Source of the DNA: Candidatus Neomarinimicrobiota bacterium
GTDB lineage: Bacteria > Fidelibacterota > UBA8477 > JABMPR01
NCBI GenBank assembly: GCA_016784545.1
Contig: JADHUM010000046.1
Coordinates: 1-36,651, forward strand
Length of the DNA: 36,651 nucleotides
Direction: 5' to 3'
Positions 33,563-36,651 of this stretch are shown here, piece after piece. The notes under the pieces were generated by a model that saw nothing but the letters and a program-made list of their open reading frames with translations, did no database searches and was not told the DNA's origin. The position numbers and the translations under genes are program-made. The stretch's first letter is position 1, and every line of letters starts with the position of its first letter.

Positions 33563-34126
33563 CTAAGCAGTCCTGTTTGACAGTTTAATCCTGTTCGTCA
33601 GGTAACTCACCACGCCACCAATGATGTACAATAAAGCCAGGAGCACCAATCCAAATTTTGGAATGGCCATCCAGCGAGCCAGGGGTGATAAAAGCTCATT
33701 CCCGGATCCAGTAAGCAACAGAACAAGCGCTATGTTCTCAATGATATCCAGACCAGCTGCGACGAGGATTCCAAGGGCCAACCATCTCCCTAATGCTTTC
33801 AAGCTGTGAGATTTTTCCGGCATTCTATCAGCCAGGATCAAACATCCCAATGCAATGGTGGTGGCGTAGAGAAAGAGAAACAGGAAATCCAGCCCCATAT
33901 TAATACCAGCCCAGGTCATTGTCGGTCCACGCCAGGATTCAATAATGCTCTGACTCCCAGCCAGCGTACCGGCAAGTTCGAAACTAACAATCCCCCCTGG
34001 AGCAGCCTCATTTACAAGAGTTGACCCAGTCATTTGCATCCCCACAATTGTGAGAAGGGTGAGCCCAAATAACAACCAGAAGAGCCACGGCTTGTTCTGA
34101 GTTTGGAATTCCTTGAAAGGGATCAT
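33563..34126 (-). CDS. Hypothetical membrane protein, coupled to mscS
   Basis: 187 residues with about four membrane segments (residues 14-30, 71-93, 110-136 and 153-175). I do not recognise the family. The long first periplasmic-type loop (about 31-66) contains no cysteines or obvious motifs. Its ATG overlaps the stop of the mscS gene (ATGA), so it is co-translated. It may modulate or simply accompany the channel. The 3' end converges on the MltB gene with a 44-bp gap that shows no clear terminator. Confidence 0.7.
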   Translation of the reverse strand: MIPFKEFQTQNKPWLFWLLFGLTLLTIVGMQMTGSTLVNEAAPGGIVSFELAGTLAGSQSIIESWRGPTMTWAGINMGLDFLFLFLYATTIALGCLILADRMPEKSHSLKALGRWLALGILVAAGLDIIENIALVLLLTGSGNELLSPLARWMAIPKFGLVLLALLYIIGGVVSYLTNRIKLSNRTA

Positions 34127-34941
34127 TTTTCTTCTTGATGAAGGTGAACATCCCTCTGTGGAAAGGGTATGGTGATGCCAGCTTCTTCAAGCGCTATTTT
34201 AATTTTTTCGATGAGATCAAATTTTATAGCCCAATATTCTTCAGTCTTAACCCACGGACGTACGAAAAAATTCACACTGCTGTCAGCCAACTCAGATACC
34301 ACAATCTGAGGTGCAGGATCATCTAAGATTCTTGACTCAGCTTCCAGAATGTTTTTAAAAATGGCTTTTGCTGTGAGGATATTGTCCCCATAGCTGATAC
34401 CAAAAACCAGATCTAGACGACGTATGGGATTGGCATTAATATTGGTAATTACGCCATTGGTGATTTGACCATTGGGTACGATCATACGCTGATTATCAAA
34501 GGTGAGAAAGGTCGTGTTAAAGATGCTAATGGCCTCAACTTTACCAGTCACACCACCAGCTGTCACGGCGTCTCCTATTTTAAATGGGCGGAAGAATACC
34601 AACAGGACACCACTGGCAAAATTGCCCAATGAATCCTTAAGGGCCAGGCCAACAGCAAGTCCTGCTGCTCCAAGAATTGTTAAAAAGGAATTGGTGTTTA
34701 CTCCCAATCTATCTGCTACTGCCATGAGTACGACAACCATTAAGGTGTATAATACAATCTTGTCCAAAAAGCGGATGAGTGTCTCATCTACTTCTTGCCT
34801 CTCCATGAGTTTTCTCAGTAATGCTACCAATTTTCTTGCAATCCATTTTCCAATCAGGAAAATCAGCAAGGCTCCCAGGAGGTTTAGGGAATACGTGGTG
34901 ATGTACTCGGTCACCTGTTTTGTTATTTCTTGAAAATCCAT
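34123..34941 (-). CDS. Small-conductance mechanosensitive channel, MscS family
   Basis: 272 residues, the length of E. coli MscS (286). Three N-terminal helices (about 16-35, 58-80 and 85-112) are followed by the cytoplasmic beta and alpha-beta domains. The pore helix and hinge are present: FLTILGAAGLAVGLALKDSL followed by GNFASGVLLVFFRPFKIGD. The beta domain has VTGKVEAISIFNTTFLTFD and MIVPNGQITNGVITNINANP. It opens under membrane tension to release solutes. The stop overlaps the start of a small membrane protein. It is preceded by an NTF2-like lipoprotein gene 26 bp upstream. Confidence 0.93.
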   Translation of the reverse strand: MDFQEITKQVTEYITTYSLNLLGALLIFLIGKWIARKLVALLRKLMERQEVDETLIRFLDKIVLYTLMVVVLMAVADRLGVNTNSFLTILGAAGLAVGLALKDSLGNFASGVLLVFFRPFKIGDAVTAGGVTGKVEAISIFNTTFLTFDNQRMIVPNGQITNGVITNINANPIRRLDLVFGISYGDNILTAKAIFKNILEAESRILDDPAPQIVVSELADSSVNFFVRPWVKTEEYWAIKFDLIEKIKIALEEAGITIPFPQRDVHLHQEEK

Positions 34942-34967
34942 AATCGCTTCCGTTCTATTTTTTTTAT

Positions 34968-35462
34968 TTAATTTTGCTCAACAGGTTCAGGACTGGAATT
35001 CCCCATATCGACAGCAACCTTCCACTGTCCGTCATCCTGCCTGGTCCAGATGTTCAAGTATTTTCCATAACGCTTTTGTTCAACACCCTGTTCATCTTTA
35101 ATGCTCAACACATATTTGCCCCAGGTCCAACCCATATCCCCAGAACCCGCCACCTCGGCTCGCTGGGGTTTCCAGGCCAGCTCGTAGTCTTCCTGTCCAT
35201 CTTTCATTTCCTGGTAAATTTGTTCACGCCCAAAAACGGGATGCTGATTGTGGGACATTCCCATGGCATCTTCAGTGAGAAAATAATTAAAGGCTTCAGC
35301 CGCCCCCTTATCCAGGGACATCTGAGCAAATTGCTTGTCCGTATTTAATAACCGACGTCTCTCAGTGTCCAGATCATCATTGATATTACAGCTTGAAATC
35401 ATGGTGGTAAAAATAATCAAGATTCCCAGCAAAGAGTCTAGTGTTTTAAGATTCGTCCTCAT
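34968..35462 (-). CDS. Putative lipoprotein with SnoaL/DUF4440-like domain
   Basis: 164 residues. The N-terminus MRTNLKTLDSLLGILIIFTT is a signal peptide and ISSCN gives a lipobox-like cysteine at about residue 25. The rest looks like an NTF2/SnoaL-like DUF4440 domain: LLNTDKQFAQMSLDKGAAEA, FNYFLTEDAMGMSHNQHPVF and LNIWTRQDDGQWKVAVDMGN. Such domains bind small molecules or act as ketosteroid-isomerase-like enzymes; function here is unknown. It is 4 bp downstream of the cupin gene, so both are probably one transcript. Confidence 0.8.
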   Translation of the reverse strand: MRTNLKTLDSLLGILIIFTTMISSCNINDDLDTERRRLLNTDKQFAQMSLDKGAAEAFNYFLTEDAMGMSHNQHPVFGREQIYQEMKDGQEDYELAWKPQRAEVAGSGDMGWTWGKYVLSIKDEQGVEQKRYGKYLNIWTRQDDGQWKVAVDMGNSSPEPVEQN

Positions 35463-35465
35463 TTT

Positions 35466-35819
35466 TTACTCCTTGATATCAATGATGTCTTCCTGGTTGG
35501 GAATGAGACATAAAAACTCGAAGTCTTCAGTGCTCGTGGTTCTATAACTATGAGGGATGTTAGCCGGGATAAAGACCACATCATTTTTCTTAACCATGAC
35601 TGTCTCCTCACCAATCACCACCTCCGCCTCACCTCCAATGCAAAACTGTTCATGCTCAACTGAGTTCGAATGCAATGGCATAAAGCCGCCTGGTTCTATG
35701 ACAAAGCGCCGCATGGCAAAGTTGGGTCCCTCTTCATGAGAAATAAGCACTTGCTTGGATGTTTTTTCTCCTGTTGAGATGAGTTCCAGGGGCAAATCTT
35801 GTAGATGTTTAACAGACAT
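35466..35819 (-). CDS. Small cupin-domain protein
   Basis: A 117-residue single-domain cupin. The first metal-binding motif is PGGFMPLHSNSVEHEQFCIGG (canonical G-x5-HxHx3-4Ex6G, here H54, H59, E60), and the second is FIPANIPHSYRTTSTEDF with a histidine. Residues in the first motif are shifted from the consensus spacing, so metal binding is likely but not certain. Many such small cupins bind metals or act in redox or sugar chemistry. It is the first gene of a short pair with the NTF2-like lipoprotein. Confidence 0.85.
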   Translation of the reverse strand: MSVKHLQDLPLELISTGEKTSKQVLISHEEGPNFAMRRFVIEPGGFMPLHSNSVEHEQFCIGGEAEVVIGEETVMVKKNDVVFIPANIPHSYRTTSTEDFEFLCLIPNQEDIIDIKE

Positions 35820-35854
35820 ATTTATTCCTATTAATTTGATTTAATCATATGGTT

Positions 35855-36478
35855 CTATTGCCATAGATAATAATGCCACAATATCCTGGCTGCAACCGCC
35901 CGATAAGGTCGCCACCCTTCAGCCAACTCCTGAAATTCCTCGCCCCGGGGTCGATGATCAAGTCCGAGAAGGTTCTGAAGCGCCACTTCAAGGGCCAGGT
36001 CTCCACCAGGCCAAATATCTGGCCGTCCCAGCGCCATGAGGAGGTAAATGTTGGCAGTCCAGGGTCCAATACCCGTGAGGGTAGTTAACTGAGAATACAC
36101 AACTTCATCTGAAAGGTGCTCCATTTCCTCTAAATCGAGTGATTGATCTAGTACCGATTGTGCCAATATTCTGGAATAGCGTGCTTTCTGTCTACTAAAT
36201 CCAATGCTCAATAAAGCGTCATCGGTTAAGCTTAGAAATGATTCTGGATTCAATGCTTCCAGGGCTGAATTGAGTTTGTCAAAACATGCTTTTGCCGAAG
36301 CCAGGGAGACTTGTTGTTCCAGGATAATATGTATCAGCGTTGGAAATCCTGGTTCTCTCGCCCATAATGGGGGCAATCCAAACCGATCTACAACCGCTTG
36401 AAGCATGGCATCACTCTGGCAGAGTATCTCAGTGGCTTTTGATAGGCTGGCTTCGTTGAGTATGACTATCTCATTCAT
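35855..36478 (-). CDS. AlkA-type DNA-3-methyladenine glycosylase
   Basis: A 207-residue HhH-GPD superfamily DNA glycosylase that removes alkylated bases. The helix-hairpin-helix is LTGIGPWTANIYLLMALG (about residues 133-150) and the catalytic aspartate D160 is in WPGGDLALEVAL. Other landmarks are IHIILEQQVSLASAKACF near residue 55 and RPYRAVAARILWHYY at the C-terminus. There is no N-terminal AlkA extension, so it is like the short bacterial MPG II enzymes. Its start lies 35 bp from the 3' boundary of a group II intron, which probably inserted in its upstream region. Confidence 0.9.
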   Translation of the reverse strand: MNEIVILNEASLSKATEILCQSDAMLQAVVDRFGLPPLWAREPGFPTLIHIILEQQVSLASAKACFDKLNSALEALNPESFLSLTDDALLSIGFSRQKARYSRILAQSVLDQSLDLEEMEHLSDEVVYSQLTTLTGIGPWTANIYLLMALGRPDIWPGGDLALEVALQNLLGLDHRPRGEEFQELAEGWRPYRAVAARILWHYYLWQ

Positions 36479-36512
36479 GCGTTTATATAATATTTCTCAG
36501 ACACTTCGGGGT

Positions 36513-36651
36513 ATCGAGTAGGAGGATAGGGATTAATTCCCTATCCGTCCTCTCACACCACCCTGCGTACGGTTCCGTACAGGGCGGTTCCTTAATTTAC
36601 ACCTTAACATTTCGGTAATAATCCGTGAAAAAGAGGTATCCAGCTTCTTGA
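36513..36651 (-). mobile_element. 3' end of a group II intron (domains V and VI)
   Basis: On the minus strand 36590-36557 is a 34-nt domain V: it begins GAACCGCCCTGTACG, has a GAAC loop, and ends GCAGGGTGGT, with stems CCGCCCTG/CAGGGTGG. Domain VI follows, with GGATAGGG and CCCTATCC around ATTAATT, and the element ends near CTACTCGAT at 36513. The layout domain V, GTGAGAGGAC, domain VI, CTACTCGAT is familiar from bacterial group II introns. The 5' part lies outside the window. Direction is the same as alkA. Confidence 0.75.
36597..36651 (-). CDS. C-terminal fragment of an intron-encoded protein (reverse transcriptase/maturase)
   Basis: A frame entering from the right edge encodes QEAGYLFFTDYYRNVKV before a TAA, 6 bp before domain V. 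The position matches the end of a group II intron-encoded protein, whose ORF normally sits in domain IV just upstream of domain V. The call rests on position only; 17 residues are too few for a family match. Confidence 0.45.
   Translation of the reverse strand, partial: QEAGYLFFTDYYRNVKV

Overview
The window looks like a chromosomal segment from a free-living FCB-superphylum bacterium (Marinimicrobia/Neomarinimicrobiota, Calditrichota or Ignavibacteria type). The evidence is four exported proteins that end in a 'PNPFNP-S/W-T' C-terminal sorting domain (type A, of the kind used by type IX or similar secretion), one of which carries a Fibrobacter-type FISUMP domain, plus GTG/TTG starts and a mixture of good and absent Shine-Dalgarno sites. 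The exact phylum is inferred, not shown.

Layout. (1) 133-8450, minus strand: a tRNA-Val(CAC), then a long operon for aromatic amino acid synthesis, read from right to left: tyrA-pheA fusion, aroF, aroA, aroE, aroC, aroK, aroB, marC. It holds the shikimate pathway except 3-dehydroquinate dehydratase, and no chorismate mutase is seen. (2) 8527-8787: three 78-bp tandem repeats with covarying stems, and a terminator. (3) 8946-9917, minus: an exported FISUMP protein. (4) 10087-14543, plus: the conserved AmmeMemoRadiSam trio (amrB, amrA, amrS) with a secreted GH5 glycosidase inserted between amrB and amrA. (5) 14755-15461: a CCCTATA minisatellite, a strong bidirectional terminator and a 3D-domain envelope protein. 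(6) 15850-21530, plus: a quinone-reductase-like MDR enzyme, then a tightly overlapping set yqeC-mocA-yqeB-xdhC-hydA, the accessory set for selenium-dependent molybdenum hydroxylases, with no hydroxylase in view. (7) 21519-25063: an Acg-type flavoprotein, a small XRE repressor/membrane protein pair, an MFS transporter and a DCC-family thiol protein. (8) 25142-25369, plus: a 75-residue SelW-like selenoprotein whose codon 11 is an in-frame TGA followed by a SECIS-like hairpin. It is easily missed because TGA breaks the frame. (9) 25595-33518, plus: a duplicated pair of exported beta-propeller and secreted amidase genes, then an MltB-type lytic transglycosylase, making a peptidoglycan-hydrolase locus. 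(10) 33563-36478, minus: a membrane protein and MscS channel, an NTF2-like lipoprotein, a cupin and an AlkA-type glycosylase. (11) 36513-36651, minus: the 3' end of a group II intron (domains V and VI and the last codons of its ORF), running off the window.

The strongest joint signal is selenium: a selenocysteine-containing Rdx/SelW protein lies about 4 kb from genes that mature selenium-containing molybdenum hydroxylases, so this genome probably uses selenium in two ways. The second theme is secreted, sorted wall- and glycan-degrading enzymes (GH5 and two amidases).
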